From Loripinus fragilis (lineage: Eukaryota; Mollusca; Bivalvia; Lucinida; Lucinidae), in assembly GCA_964019695.1 (NCBI GenBank), contig OZ026520.1:95643824-95707823 (forward strand): 64,000 bases of DNA. The letters are read 5' to 3'. How positions within the stretch are numbered: position 1 is the first letter of the stretch; every line of letters begins with the position of its first letter. Under the pieces are notes generated by a model. It had not been told where the DNA came from and ran no database searches. It saw nothing but the letters and a program-made list of their open reading frames with translations. Of the stretch, positions 1 to 9,429 are shown one piece after another. A program made the position numbers and the translations under genes.

Positions 1-1000
1 CACAAAAATGCTAAGCCTGGATTCAATGTTAGGCCATCATCAAAGTGAATTTTGACCTTTTGACCTCAACCCCAGCACCAGGGGTGGAGGCGGTCTGCAG
101 GCAAAATATTTACAACCATGCTACTGCATTTGTGATTCCCTTTTATTTGATATGCAACATATCATTGTTCAGAAAAAGTTGAATTTGACCTTTTGTTTGT
201 TTGTTTTTGTTGCTTTACGTCCCATGTCAACAGCTATGGTCATTGCGGGACGGTCAGTTCACTTAACCACACTTTTTTCCTGGGCAGGCTTGAGCAAGCG
301 GTTAACCAGTAATTTGTGCACATACTTTCGCTTGTAACTGACAACAACCCTTCTTGAATAAATCAGCGGAAGGGAGGAGAATGACCATAGAAATTATTTC
401 ATGATCAATCTCCACGAAAGTATGGAACCGGGCCGGGATCGAACTCGCGACCCCTGGATCTGCAGTCAGACATGCTTCTGTAGCCAGACACATTACCGAC
501 TGCGCTACGCGGCCCGGTAAAATTTGACCTTTTGACCCCTACCCAAGGGTCAGGGGGTGGGTGGGGTTTGCAGGAAAAATATTTGCTACCATCTTGCTGC
601 ATTCTTGATTCTCTTCAATTTTATATACAAAATGACCATGTTCTGAAAAAAGTTGAATTTTGACCTTTTGCTCCCACCTCCTAACTCCATCGAGGGGGTG
701 AGACACAGGCCTTCCATCAAATCAGGTTCGATGTGTTTCATATTTATTGTACCTCTGTCTGCATGCCAAATTTCAGTTAAAAATATTGAAAACTTACTAA
801 TTTACTGTGAAATTTAAATATTTGACCTTTGACCCCAACTAAGGGGTCAGGGGTTGGGGTAAAATTTTAATCACTGTGTCATGCTTATCTACATGCACTG
901 ATTAGTCATGGCCTATCAGATATTACAGTTTTGGAGAAATGTGAAATTGATTCCCCCAAAAAAAGCCAATATAGCTTCTGCATTAGCCTAAGCCTAAGTA
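1..1000. repeat. Dispersed TTTGACC/GGGTCA-rich repeat region
   Basis: Several degenerate copies of one module occur at about 35-180, 520-690 and 780-870. Each contains a run like TTTGACCTTTTGACCCC followed by AGGGTCAGGGG, then a segment with ACCATGTTGCTGCATT. A further copy lies at 40860-41030. A SINE (196-520) has split one copy. No coding potential was seen. This looks like an old dispersed repeat rather than regulatory DNA. Confidence 0.6.
196..520 (-). mobile_element. tRNA-derived SINE, family 1
   Basis: Read on the minus strand, the element starts with a tRNA-like head next to 520. It has a box A-like TAGCGCAGTCGG and a box B-like GAGTTCGATCCCG, followed by a non-tRNA body and a T-rich end near 196. 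A 14 bp target-site duplication, AATTTGACCTTTTG, flanks it at 182-195 and 521-534. The duplication and internal RNA polymerase III promoter boxes identify a full-length SINE that inserted into the TTTGACC repeat. Confidence 0.85.
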
Positions 1001-1310
1001 AAAAAAGGGCCATAACTCAGTCAAAAGTTTGCAAATGACCTCCAAATTGGAACTTGACCTGTATTTTATGATGCTTTACCCTTCTGTAAAAATTGTTGCA
1101 TCCCTTCAAAAGTTGTTGATCGGAAATCACAAATTGACAGTTTAGCCAAAAATCTGAGTAAAAACAGGGCCATAACTCAGTCAAAATTTTGCAGATTACC
1201 CCCTTTTTGTACTTGACCTGTATTTAATGATGATTGATCCTTCTGTTAAGTTTAAATGAAATTGATGCATCCCTTCAAGAATTACCGATCGGAAACGAAA
1301 GTATGACACC
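1001..1310. repeat. Two-copy tandem repeat, about 150 bp
   Basis: Two diverged tandem copies each contain GGGCCATAACTCAGTCAAA, a TTGACCTGTATTT block, CCTTCTGT and GCATCCCTTCAA followed by a GATCGGAAA block. They begin near 1005 and 1168. The stretch from 1310 to 1572 holds nothing I recognise; short open frames there look random. Confidence 0.6.
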
Positions 1311-1577
1311 ACGGCCAGAGTCATGACCTTGCTTCTCATGCGACACAAAAATATCAATGAAAATAGCATTTTGGTAAATAGAGGGACATGAAAAGTAAAG
1401 AAAATCTCATTCGGGTCCACAGATTTTTTGGGGTAGTGGTAAAATAGCTTGGCAGGGAGGTGAGCAGGTAGGAAGGAAATGGCAAACAAAATGTTTTTTC
1501 AAAATTCATTTTAGACCTAAAACACTTAACAAAAAAGTCAATCGTCATTGAATTTCTGGAGCCATAGAGCATTCTAA

Positions 1578-2032
1578 CCCTTAAAGTTTGTTTGTTCGAT
1601 TTGATTCTTTACATCCCATCAACAATCTTTCAGTTAAACAGGGACGGGTCTTCCTGGGTTGAACCAGAACTAAGCTATGATGAATGTGTCTTGCTCAAGG
1701 GCCACAACGCAGTGACGCCGGTAAGGCTCAAACCTGCGGCCTCTCTGTCTCGAGCCAAGCACTCTACCACTGAGCCATTGCGCTCTGTCTAACCCTTAAA
1801 GTGCCAAGAAAAAAATGCATCTGAAATTGTTGTCTGCTGAAGTTGTCTGCTGCAAATAATTACCTAACATTACTGACGAATTAAGTATAGAAGCAAACAG
1901 CGTGGACCCAGAACAGACTGCTCCTATAGGAGCAGTCTGATATGGGTCCGCACTGTTTGCCATAGAGGCTTCTTAAACATTTCAGCAGACGAGAAAAGCA
2001 GACGACTTTTGTTGCGATTGGCGCATTAAGGG
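1578..2032. mobile_element. piggyBac-like MITE (CCCTTAAAG ends), split by a SINE
   Basis: The ends are inverted: CCCTTAAAGTGCCAA on the left and the reverse of CCCTTAATGCGCCAATCG on the right, flanked by TTAA-like tetranucleotides (TCTAA and CTAA, each one change from TTAA). The centre holds a palindrome around CTCCTATAGGAG. A closely similar copy lies at 34521-34760. TTAA targets and CCC termini are the hallmark of piggyBac-type elements; there is no transposase, so this is non-autonomous. A SINE inserted inside the left end. Confidence 0.75.
1587..1787 (-). mobile_element. tRNA-derived SINE, family 2, with 14 bp duplication
   Basis: On the minus strand the tRNA-like head is at the 1787 side, with box A-like TGGCTCAGTGGTAGAG and a box B-like GGTTTGAGCC. 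The tail reaches TTTGATTTGATTCTTTAC at 1587. The flanking duplication TCTAACCCTTAAAG occurs at 1573-1586 and 1788-1801 and is itself the end of the surrounding MITE, so the SINE is younger than the MITE. Other copies of this family lie at 34272-34468, 40341-40440, 40443-40622 and 57097-57234. Confidence 0.85.
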
Positions 2033-2036
2033 CTAA

Positions 2037-2560
2037 AATTCCATTTGCAATTGGCGAGTAGATCAGTGAACCATAACATCAGCTGAGAATAGTTAAGAAA
2101 ATTGCATCTGAGGCGCTGGAAAATATAGGTACCCCCATTTTCACAAGAATTTGCATTGGTTGGTGGGGTAGATTGCAACACTTTAACCAAAATCTCCTAA
2201 TTGTCATGAGAAAGGAGTGGTATTTTTTGCATTGAAGTGTTCAATAAGTGTTTGGCTTTAGAAATGAAAATGTTATGCCAATGAAAATGGGATATTTCAG
2301 AAAGTCATGTCTCACAAAGCGTGACAAAATACATAATTTTGTGACATTATATTGGGGGTACCAATCTATAACAATGTTATCAACCGTTTTTAGTGATAAA
2401 TGAGATGTCTACCTATTTCGCCGCTTGATTGTGTGAGATTGAACATATACAATTTTGTTTGTGGGACTATGCCACATGCGAAGTTGTTGTTGCATTGGTC
2501 AGTAAGTGATTCACTATGTTTCGAGTGCCATTCTGGGTATGGTCCAGAAATGAGCCAGTG
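2037..2560. other. Unassigned intronic or flanking DNA
   Basis: I see no exon, RNA gene or repeat that I can support in this stretch. The FASTKD RAP-domain exons expected downstream of exon F were looked for on the minus strand here and in 1-2037 and were not found. Confidence 0.4.
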
Positions 2561-2780
2561 CATGAGATTTCCAACAATGTGGTATGTGCGACCAGCAAAG
2601 CCTCAGATCAGCATGTGCATACGCGCTGTCTGATCAGAGCCTTTGCTAGTCACTTGGGTATTCTATGATTGTTATGCTACTAACTGAACACCATTTGGAG
2701 TTTCTAAGCTTAAAAGGAGGCTGCACAGGCTCGTTTGAGTCTACACTTGTCAAAATGCCACATTGTTGGAAATCACATGT
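2561..2780. mobile_element. MITE with GATTTCCAACAATGTGG ends
   Basis: Both ends carry an inverted repeat of the form GATTTCCAACAATGTGGNAT. The interior has a short palindromic block (GCATACGCGC) and CTGATCAGAGCC. A second copy at 42598-42823 is about 85-90 percent alike by eye across its full length. No coding capacity. The superfamily is unclear because the target duplication is not obvious. Confidence 0.7.
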
Positions 2781-2839
2781 CATGTCTCAAATGTGTATTG
2801 ATTGACTTGGGAATTTATGGAAACACTAGTAAAACTTAC

Positions 2840-2927
2840 CTCTGTAAATTGTGTTCTTTCGCAAACTTGAAACTGTGGTCTGAGTAGGGAACCAGCTTAT
2901 CATTCTGGTCCATCAAACAAACAATTG
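2840..2927 (-). CDS. FASTKD-family gene, exon F (pre-RAP segment)
   Basis: This 88-nt exon is bounded by a polypyrimidine/CAG acceptor (TTTTTGCTTCAG before 2927) and a strong GTAAGT donor at 2839. It enters in phase 1, matching exon E, and encodes a segment reading IVCLMDQNDKLVPYSDHSF. In FASTKD proteins the stretch just before the RAP domain has this form, with an acidic 'LD.n..plpY' motif. It leaves in phase 2, so at least one more exon must follow to the left; no convincing one is in 1-2840. The RAP domain, which binds RNA in this family, is therefore probably outside the window. Confidence 0.72.
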
Positions 2928-3300
2928 CTGAAGCAAAAATATAAAGAATAGCCGTATCAATGTGCTAGCCCTTTGTATACAAATGGATTCTTCCTTCTGG
3001 TTTGAAACAGTAAACTTAAATCCATTGTACATATCTAAGGGTGTCAGGTTTAATTTTCAAATAAGAGTCGTCGCATGACAGCGTAGCTCGACTGCAACCT
3101 TTTAATTGAGAAGTGTGACAACCTTAGATTATGTATGTATAGGAAGCTTATGGATAAACATTTTACAGTTGAAACATATTTTATGTTCAACAAATATACA
3201 TGACACAGTAGCATGACGAATGCCCCCCATCCCCTCAAAAGGAATTGGTCTAGAATAAGACACATTTGGGGAAAGTTATTTGTAATATAGGATATACTCC
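2928..3300. other. Unassigned intronic DNA
   Basis: This is intron between exons F and E. Nothing identifiable is visible before the tandem core repeats begin near 3300. Confidence 0.4.
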
Positions 3301-4707
3301 AGACAGGAAAAAACGTAAAAATGAGGTCAGAAGTCAATGTCAAGGTAAGTGACCACAAAATGGTATGCACCACTCCACCATCCCAAGATGAATCCATACA
3401 CCAAATTGGGATTCCTACCTCAAATAACATAGGAGATATGCTCCAGTTACGATTATTCTAGAAACTAGGTCATAAATCAAGGTCACAGTGACCCAAAAAT
3501 GGTAGGTGACATCACCATCCAAAGATGCATCCATACACCAAACTTGGGATTCCTACCTCAAATAATATAGGAGATATGCTCCTGACACGATTATTCTAGA
3601 AATGAGGTCAAAGTCACAGTCACCCCAAAACAGGTAACCTGGGTATGACGTTAAACTGCATCCCCCACCTCTGGGTTAAGAGGATGCCACAGCCTGGGCG
3701 GCAGAGCTAGATGGCAGCCATCTACACACCGATGGTTTGGCATCCTAGCTATTGTGGCTTGGCGGACTACTCTGTATAAGAACAACGGCAAGGCACACTG
3801 CCCCAGTGCAGGAACGGCGGAATCTCAGAGGCCATCATAGATCTGAGTTGGGATGTCCGCTAGGATAGGCGATCCCAGAAAAACCTTAGTTCCAAAAACA
3901 AACATGGCAATATCAACAAATGTAGTCACATTAGACGATGCTGGCAGAAAGCAGATTTCTGTCAGTGGCGTCTCCGGCTTGGCCCCCTCTCAGGTGTGGG
4001 GGGGGCAGGGTCGGGCCATTGCGGCAAATCCAGCAAGCATCTGAGAAATTTCAGGGTGGGCACTCTTAATGTGAACACTCTAAAAGAGAAGGTCTGCAAG
4101 GTGGTGGAAACCCTATCTTGTAGAAAAGTAGACCTTTGTTGTGTCCAAGAGACCAGATACCGGGGTGGTCATTGCCGTATAATTACGGGCAAAGACTCAA
4201 GGTACAAACTGTTCTGTTCTGGAAACAACAAGGGTACTGCTGGTGTTGCATGTGACACCCCCTCATCCCAAGATGCATTTACACACCAAATTTGGAATTC
4301 CTATTTCAAAGAATATAGGAGATATGCACCAGACTCAATGCAGTTTTCAAGAAACTGGGTCAGAGGTCAAGTTCAAGGTCACAGTGACCCAATTATGGTA
4401 CGCGACACTTCGTCATCCCAAGATGCATCCACACACTAAATTTGAGATTCCTACCTCAAATAATATGAGATATGCTCCGGACACGATTATTATAAAAACT
4501 AGGTCAGAGGTCAAGGTCACAGTGACCCGAAAATGGTACGTGACACTCCGCCATCCCAAGATGTATCCACACACCAAATTTGGAATTCCTACCTCAAAGA
4601 ATATAGGAGATATGGACCGGACACGAAAACGGGACGGACGGACTGACGGACTGACGGACGGACGGACGGACAGTGCGATTACTATATGCCTCCCAAACTT
4701 CCTTTGG
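3300..4707 (+). mobile_element. Pearl/Helentron-like tandem-core element ending in ACGG microsatellite
   Basis: At least five diverged core units of roughly 135-150 bp contain GGTCAAGGTCACAGTGACC, CCATCCCAAGATG and AATATAGGAGATATG; anchors fall near 3377, 3515, 4264, 4416 and 4553. They are followed by an ACGG-type microsatellite (4624-4672) and the end block CTATATGCCTCCCAAAC to GGGGGCATAA. Core repeats plus an ACGG tract are the described architecture of oyster 'pearl' elements and of non-autonomous Helentrons. A LINE fragment (3638-4248) interrupts the array. Confidence 0.65.
3638..4248 (+). mobile_element. 5' fragment of APE-type LINE (3'-truncated)
   Basis: This stretch matches 35202-35812 almost base for base. 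It covers the 5' untranslated region, the start of the ORF and the beginning of the endonuclease (the reading includes VGTLNVNTLKEK and CCVQETRYRGG). Similarity starts at CCTGGGTATGACG, as in the long copy, and stops at TGGTGTTG, after which the host tandem core repeat resumes. LINE copies are usually truncated at the 5' end, so loss of the 3' end points to later deletion or recombination. A small frame change separates its two open stretches. Confidence 0.85.
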
Positions 4708-5006
4708 GGGCATAAAAAAAATAATAAATTTTTGAGGCTGCGTCTGTGTATTTTTGAGAGTGACACTCTTAAAAGTTATTGTCCTGTCCAGATTTTTAGG
4801 AAAATGATGAAATATATAAATATTTAATACAGGCTGTTGGTTTACCTCACTAGTTCTACTGTTTTTCTGGATCGAGATATACAAAAAAAAAAGCTCTGAA
4901 AAAAAAAAAAAATATTTTTTTTATTTATTTTTTTTTTTTTCGTCCCCTCGACCCTAAATCTGAAAAAAAAATTCCCGTAAATCAACTAATAAAAAAATTC
5001 TGGCCT
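4708..5006. mobile_element. Partial MITE of the AGGCCAGA family
   Basis: The right end reads AATCAACTAATAAAAAAATT then CTGGCCT, the same terminus as the complete copy at 32504-32931, and the inner block TTTTGAGAGTGACACT to TTGTCCTGTCCAGA is shared. The left half is missing or replaced by the pearl-like element that ends at 4707. Confidence 0.7.
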
Positions 5007-5151
5007 AAGCGAGAGTCAGTCGCGCTACCAACTACGATAGCCAGGCCAGCTTAAACTTGTTATTATGTAATAAACAGTAGAGGGGAAAAAGTCTCACTAC
5101 AGACCGGCTAATCATCCTTGATGGTCTACTGGTTCCCTATACTGTACTTAC

Positions 5152-5244
5152 TTCCTTTATAGCCATATTCTAAAACTTTGTTGACTGGTCCAATATTATC
5201 TTCCCCAACAGCCATGATTACTTCTTGAATTTTCCTTTGCCAGT
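5152..5244 (-). CDS. FASTKD-family gene, exon E
   Basis: This 93-nt exon has a TTTTCAG acceptor before 5244 and a GGAA|GTAAGT donor. It enters in phase 1 and leaves in phase 1, consistent with exons D and F. It encodes a segment including WQRKIQEVIMAVGEDNIGP and ending in EYGYKG. FASTKD proteins have a comparable helix ('...V...L..V.G') followed by a 'GY.idFE' motif between the FAST_2 region and RAP, and the position and phase fit that. No stop or frame break is visible. Confidence 0.72.
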
Positions 5245-5580
5245 CTGAAAACACAAAACCATGATCCAGTCCAGAGGTTATAAAACTTTTTTCATGCTCA
5301 ACTCAACTGAGCAGGAAATTTCAGCTGTTCATAAACACTAAAATATCAACAAATAAAGAAGCTCCTTAAAGTCTCTCAGATTTTGTATTTATCAAAGTTT
5401 TATAACCTCAGGGCCAGATCATGTCACATTTAAAACTCTATAACTACTATCGTCATCTGCTGATAACCTTTGCAAACAGTCTCGACCCAGATCAGACCTG
5501 ACAAAACATCGGGCCTGATCTGGATCTAAGCTAACCAAATTAATTGAACAAACTTTTATCAGAGAGGGCTCACTTTATTT
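5245..5580. other. Unassigned intronic DNA
   Basis: This is intron between exons E and D. A short CAGATC/GATCTG-rich palindromic patch near 5480-5540 resembles parts of other repeats here, but I cannot assign a family. Confidence 0.35.
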
Positions 5581-5584
5581 GGCT

Positions 5585-5865
5585 TGTAATGAGAAACATG
5601 CTTTTTCACTTCTGAACAACCTAAAAGATATAATATGTGGTCATGTCAGAAAGTTTGTGGTGCTCTCTATTATCTTTTGGACAATATATTTATAAGATTT
5701 GGCTCAAACTTGTTTAGACAAATTGTAGGTGTCTCTGAATGGGTTCAAATTGTACTCCTCTTGTTGCAGATTTGCTTCTGTTTTGTGATGAGAAGGACTT
5801 AATGTTGTCTCTTTAGGACAATAATCAAGCTGATGTTATTGAAGCACAGGAAAATGCATTTATTG
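5585..5865 (+). pseudogene. Degenerate Penelope-like RT fragment
   Basis: The stretch aligns by eye with the Penelope-like reverse transcriptase at 57450-57690. Shared blocks include AACCTAAAA-ATAT, GGACAA-AT-TTTAT, CAAATTGTAGGTGT / CAAGTAGTTGGGAT and GCTGATGTTATTGA. Several frameshifts and stops destroy the frame. It is an old decayed copy in the host intron. Confidence 0.6.
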
Positions 5866-6114
5866 CCTTGTGTTTAATTCCTTTTCTTTAATACAAAAAA
5901 ATAATAAAGGCTTATCACTGAAACATCACATAGAGCAGTGATTTTAGTAATTAATATTGTTATCGCCCTTTCAGAGCTCTCCCTCAGGTGCTGGATTTTA
6001 TGCTTGTGAGGTGGGTAAAATATGGAGAATAGTGTAAGTAGCGTGATACAAGATTTTGTATTTTCAAGTCGCAAAAAGGGTTGTATCTGATGTATTTCAT
6101 GGCAGGTATATAAT

Positions 6115-6303
6115 CAGGACTTTAGTTAAGAGTGCGTACCAAAAATTAATTTTCTTATTTCTCAACCAAAACATATGATGTGGGTACTCAAAAGAACGGT
6201 CTCAATGAGACTGTTCTTTTGATCACCCAAAAAATATGTTAAAAGTGATGGGGAAGAAAATATTTACAATTTTACTCTCAAAAATCTTGTTTATCTAAAC
6301 CTA
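6115..6303. mobile_element. hAT-like hairpin MITE (CAGGACTTTAG ends)
   Basis: The left end is CAGGACTTTAGTTAAG and the right end is the inverse, TTATCTAAACCTA. The centre has the palindrome AAAAGAACGGTCTCAATGAG with its partner arm. It is the same family as 19075-19242, with partial copies near 6412-6490, 21925-21975, 33826-33925 and 53505-53620. No open frame. An 8 bp duplication is only suggestive here. Confidence 0.65.
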
Positions 6304-6325
6304 TGATAATAAAAGAAATTATCAG

Positions 6326-6560
6326 AGTACCCCCCCCCCCCCCCCCCTCTGGGTGGGGTGGGGGGGGGGCAATGGTAGCCTGCTTTGTTTTCTGGGTATA
6401 GGCAGGCCCGCAGTTAAGAGTGCGTAACTGAAAATTATTTTTCTTATTTTTCAACCATAACATATGTTGTGGGTACTCCACAGAACCGTCTTATAAAAGA
6501 AATTATCAGAGCCCGACACCCAGGGAGGGGGGAGGGGGGGGGGCAATGGTAGCCTGCTTT
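6326..6560. repeat. Poly-C/poly-G tracts with a duplicated MITE half
   Basis: A run of about 20 C is followed by G-rich DNA (6331-6370), then a partial MITE end (AGTTAAGAGTGCGTAA, from 6412) and a second G-run at 6519-6542. The segment GGGGGGGGCAATGGTAGCCT occurs twice, so the tract has been locally duplicated. Length at the homopolymers may be uncertain in the assembly. Confidence 0.6.
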
Positions 6561-6639
6561 GATTTCTGGGTATAGGTTTTCTTTGGAATACTAGTATGGA
6601 CCCCTTCTACCCTCTGTAAAATAAGTTGATGACAAGTAA

Positions 6640-6800
6640 TATTTATACCATGGGTTGTCCGCCTGTATGTGGAGATAATCCAGGAGCTTGAGCGAGTGGA
6701 TTATCTTACATACAGGTGGACAAACATGATATAACTATTTCATACCACCTACATCAGTGTAGACCTTGCAAATCACAAGATATTTCATGCTAAAGTTCGT
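6640..6800. repeat. Dispersed repeat with inverted GGAGATAATCC arms
   Basis: A stem-like pair (CTGTATGTGGAGATAATCC and GGATTATCTTACATACAGG) is followed by CCTACATCAGTGTAGACCTT. A second copy lies at 7844-8030. It looks like a MITE-type repeat; its termini are not clear. The DNA from 6800 to 7050 has no supported feature. Confidence 0.5.
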
Positions 6801-7055
6801 AAGGGTGGTATAAAAACAAATCTCTTAGACTAAGATATTCTGTATGCAATGAAACCTGTCTTATGTGGTCACTCAAATATAGACAAAACAAAGTTTTTAA
6901 AGACAATTAGTAGCTAAATGAAGGTCAAAAGTATTGCAGAATGCTGCAATACTTTTGACCTGCATTAAGCGATCATGGATCTTGAAAACCAATATTTGGT
7001 CTTCTTTTTGAATGGCCCCTTAAGACAGGTTTTACTGTAGACAGCTTTCAAGTTA

Positions 7056-7699
7056 TCATGAGCCATGGTTCAATTTAGGGACACAGATATTATTCAGCTT
7101 GTATGAAGTCCTCAACTGAACTCCCCACTGTACCTCTGAGACACATATATTCTGAATATGCAGCTATGAAGTCCACAACAGAACTCCCCACTGTACCTCT
7201 GAGACACATATATTCTGAATTTGCAGCTATCAAGTCCTCAACATAACTCTCCATGAGCCAGGGATCTATTAAGAGTAAATATCAAACTGTACCTCTGAGA
7301 CACATATATTCTGAATATTCAACATTGAAGTCCTCAACATAACTCCCGTGAACAAGGGCTCTATTAAGAGTAAATATACTATACCTCTGAGATGAATATA
7401 TTCTGAATATTAGTCAATTTAACTCCCCAGGAGCCAGGGTTCTATTAGGGAAAATACTGTACCTCTGAGAGGCAGATATTCGGAATATTCAACATTATGG
7501 TCCTCAACAGAACTCTCCAGGAGGCAGGGTTCTATTAGGGAAAATACTGTACCTCTGAGAGGCAGATATTCAGAATATTCTACATTATGGTCCTCAACGT
7601 AACTCCCCAGGAGCCATGGCTCTATTCAGGAAAAATACTGTACCTCTGAGACGTAGATATTTGGTATATTCAACATTATGGTCCTCAACATAACTCCCC
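7056..7699. repeat. ~90 bp minisatellite overlapping the exon D donor
   Basis: About seven to eight imperfect units contain ACCTCTGAGA, a CAGATATTCNGAATATTC block, GGTCCTCAAC and AACTCCCCAGGAGCCAGGG. ACCTCTGAG anchors near 7132, 7194, 7290, 7383, 7461, 7551 and 7642 give spacings of about 61 to 97 bp. The last unit runs into exon D: its CTCCCCATGAACCAGGG is the complement of the coding end of that exon. The array is thus built partly from the exon-intron boundary (see findings). Confidence 0.85.
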
Positions 7700-7799
7700 A
7701 TGAACCAGGGTATTTTTAGCTCTGGCTTGTCAATCGCAACACATCTATTTATGTTAACCACTATCTGATAGACCTTTTTCCTGGAGAAGTCATCATTTT
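7695..7799 (-). CDS. FASTKD-family gene, exon D (FAST_2 region)
   Basis: This 105-nt exon follows a TTCACTCTTTCAG acceptor and joins exon B in phase 1, the split codon becoming GAA. It encodes a segment beginning NDDFSRKKVYQ and ending in KIPWFMG. A 'PWF' motif at this place is characteristic of FASTKD proteins (FAST_2 region). The donor chosen, GGGGA|GTTATG, is weak but is the only one nearby that keeps phase 1 with exon E. The exon end overlaps a tandem repeat that duplicates it. Confidence 0.7.
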
Positions 7800-7843
7800 C
7801 TGAAAGAGTGAACAAACACAGTCATAGTTAAGAATGTAACAGT

Positions 7844-8030
7844 TATACAATGTTTTTTTCCTGTACGTGGAGATAATCCACAAGCTTTATTTTTTAGCAA
7901 GTGAATTATCTCCCGTACATGTTGAGAACCATGGTATTACTGTTTTATGCCCCCTACAATGGCCTACATCAGTGTAGACCTTGCACATTAAGAGATATTT
8001 TCAGCAACATTTAGTAAAGCGGTTTAATTT
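7844..8030. repeat. Second copy of the GGAGATAATCC repeat
   Basis: It shares GTACGTGGAGATAATCCACA, its inverted partner and CCTACATCAGTGTAGACCTT with 6640-6800. From 8031 to 8500 nothing else is recognisable; the minus open frame at 8024-8287 lacks any family resemblance. Confidence 0.5.
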
Positions 8031-8499
8031 TTCTTATTCATCCACAAAAATAAAACATATGGGCCAGCACATGGGATTTGAAAATGAACTGTGACGTGTT
8101 GCAATGTTGTGCCTAGAGCATGGCATTGCGGGCTTCCCGCAATTTTACCGCCCATGTCCCATAAAAACCCACCCAGAAAATTTTTTCGCTGTTTATTAGC
8201 ATTTCCGTATTTAGTGTAACCTGATAAAGGGAAGTAAATAGCACAATTTAGACTGTGCACATGATATTTATCTATGATAAATGCCACATTGGATATTGAT
8301 TTCTTAACCAGTCCAATACAACAACAATAGCTGAAAACCCAAATTCCATTTAGCAGAAGGCCAGAAAAAAAAACTATTTTAATACAGATATAGTAAATTT
8401 GCTGGTGAATTCAAAACTAGGGCAATGGCAGAAACTACTTCACTGCCATATACACCCCTTCTCGAGCCGAAACTATCAACATCAACCTCAAATTTTAAT

Positions 8500-9425
8500 A
8501 AGAGAACCTGAAGGTCCTGAAGCGCTCACCTGATCTCCTTAATAATGTTAAAATAAGTCAAGGTCAATTTAGGCTTATTATTCAAACATATTTTGTTATT
8601 CTATATATGGGCATGGGGGCCTTTTTGGTCAAATGACCTAAATATATTTATATATATGATTTCCGCTTAAACAGTTATAGAAAGATGAATATTTCAAGAT
8701 TTGTCCAATATAAATACATTAGGAATCAAATGTAAATGCTGTAAAAAAAAAAAGGTCAAGGTCAACCCAGATTCATCATTTATGCATACCTGGTAGGGTC
8801 TACATTTCAAGTCCAACATCATTGGCCTTTTAGATACAGTGAAGAAGATATTTAAAGGGTTTTTACCTTATACGGGCATGGCGGCCATCTTAGACATGTG
8901 AACATTAACATTCATTATAAATTTACTCCCCTCAACTTAAGGAGTCTCCATATGAAATTTGAAATCAATTGGCCTATTGGTTTCTAAAAAAACTATGTTT
9001 TAATATATTGATGGAACTCTAATATAAGCGACATTGGCTGAAAGGTCCAAGGTCAACTTTGACCTCTGGAACTAATTTATAGCCATTGTCTCATCAGGTT
9101 TAACATATCAAGTGAGAATAATGACTTATTCAAACATTCAACTTTTCAAAATGTTTCAAATTTAAATGCACTAGGGAGCAAATTTGACCTTGATGTTTAG
9201 TAGGTTAAGATCAACCTAGAATCATCATTTGAACAACTTGGTAGGTCCCACATCCCAAATGTTACATACCAAGTCCCAAGGTCATCAGCCTTCTGGTTCT
9301 GGAGAAGATTTTCAAAGGGTTTTTACCATATATGGGTATGTTGGCCATCTTGGTCATGTGACCAAAACAATTTGTAAAAATTTTGGCTAACTTATCGTAA
9401 GGAGTCTTCATTAGAAGTAATTTGA
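8500..9425. repeat. Tandemly duplicated ~440 bp dispersed repeat
   Basis: Two diverged copies, about 8750-8960 and 9190-9420, share AAGGTCAACC-AGATTCATCAT, TTGGTAGGTC, AAGGGTTTTTACC, GGGCATGGCGGCCATCTT and AAGGAGTCT-CAT. The GAACCTGAAGGTCCTGAAGC block at the left end suggests a known mollusc-type dispersed repeat. No gene is visible. Confidence 0.6.
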
Positions 9426-9429
9426 AATG

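Noticed and set aside
1..1000. Clusters of AGGTCA/TGACC words as nuclear receptor response elements
   Set aside because: They recur in the same order within dispersed repeats (also at 3300-4600, 8500-9400 and 40900), so repeat structure explains them.
1..2840. RAP-domain exon of the FASTKD gene
   Set aside because: I scanned the minus strand for a phase-2-compatible exon with RAP-like motifs and splice sites and found none convincing. It is probably outside the window.
8024..8287. 87-codon minus open frame as a gene
   Set aside because: No family resemblance, no splice context, and located next to a dispersed repeat.
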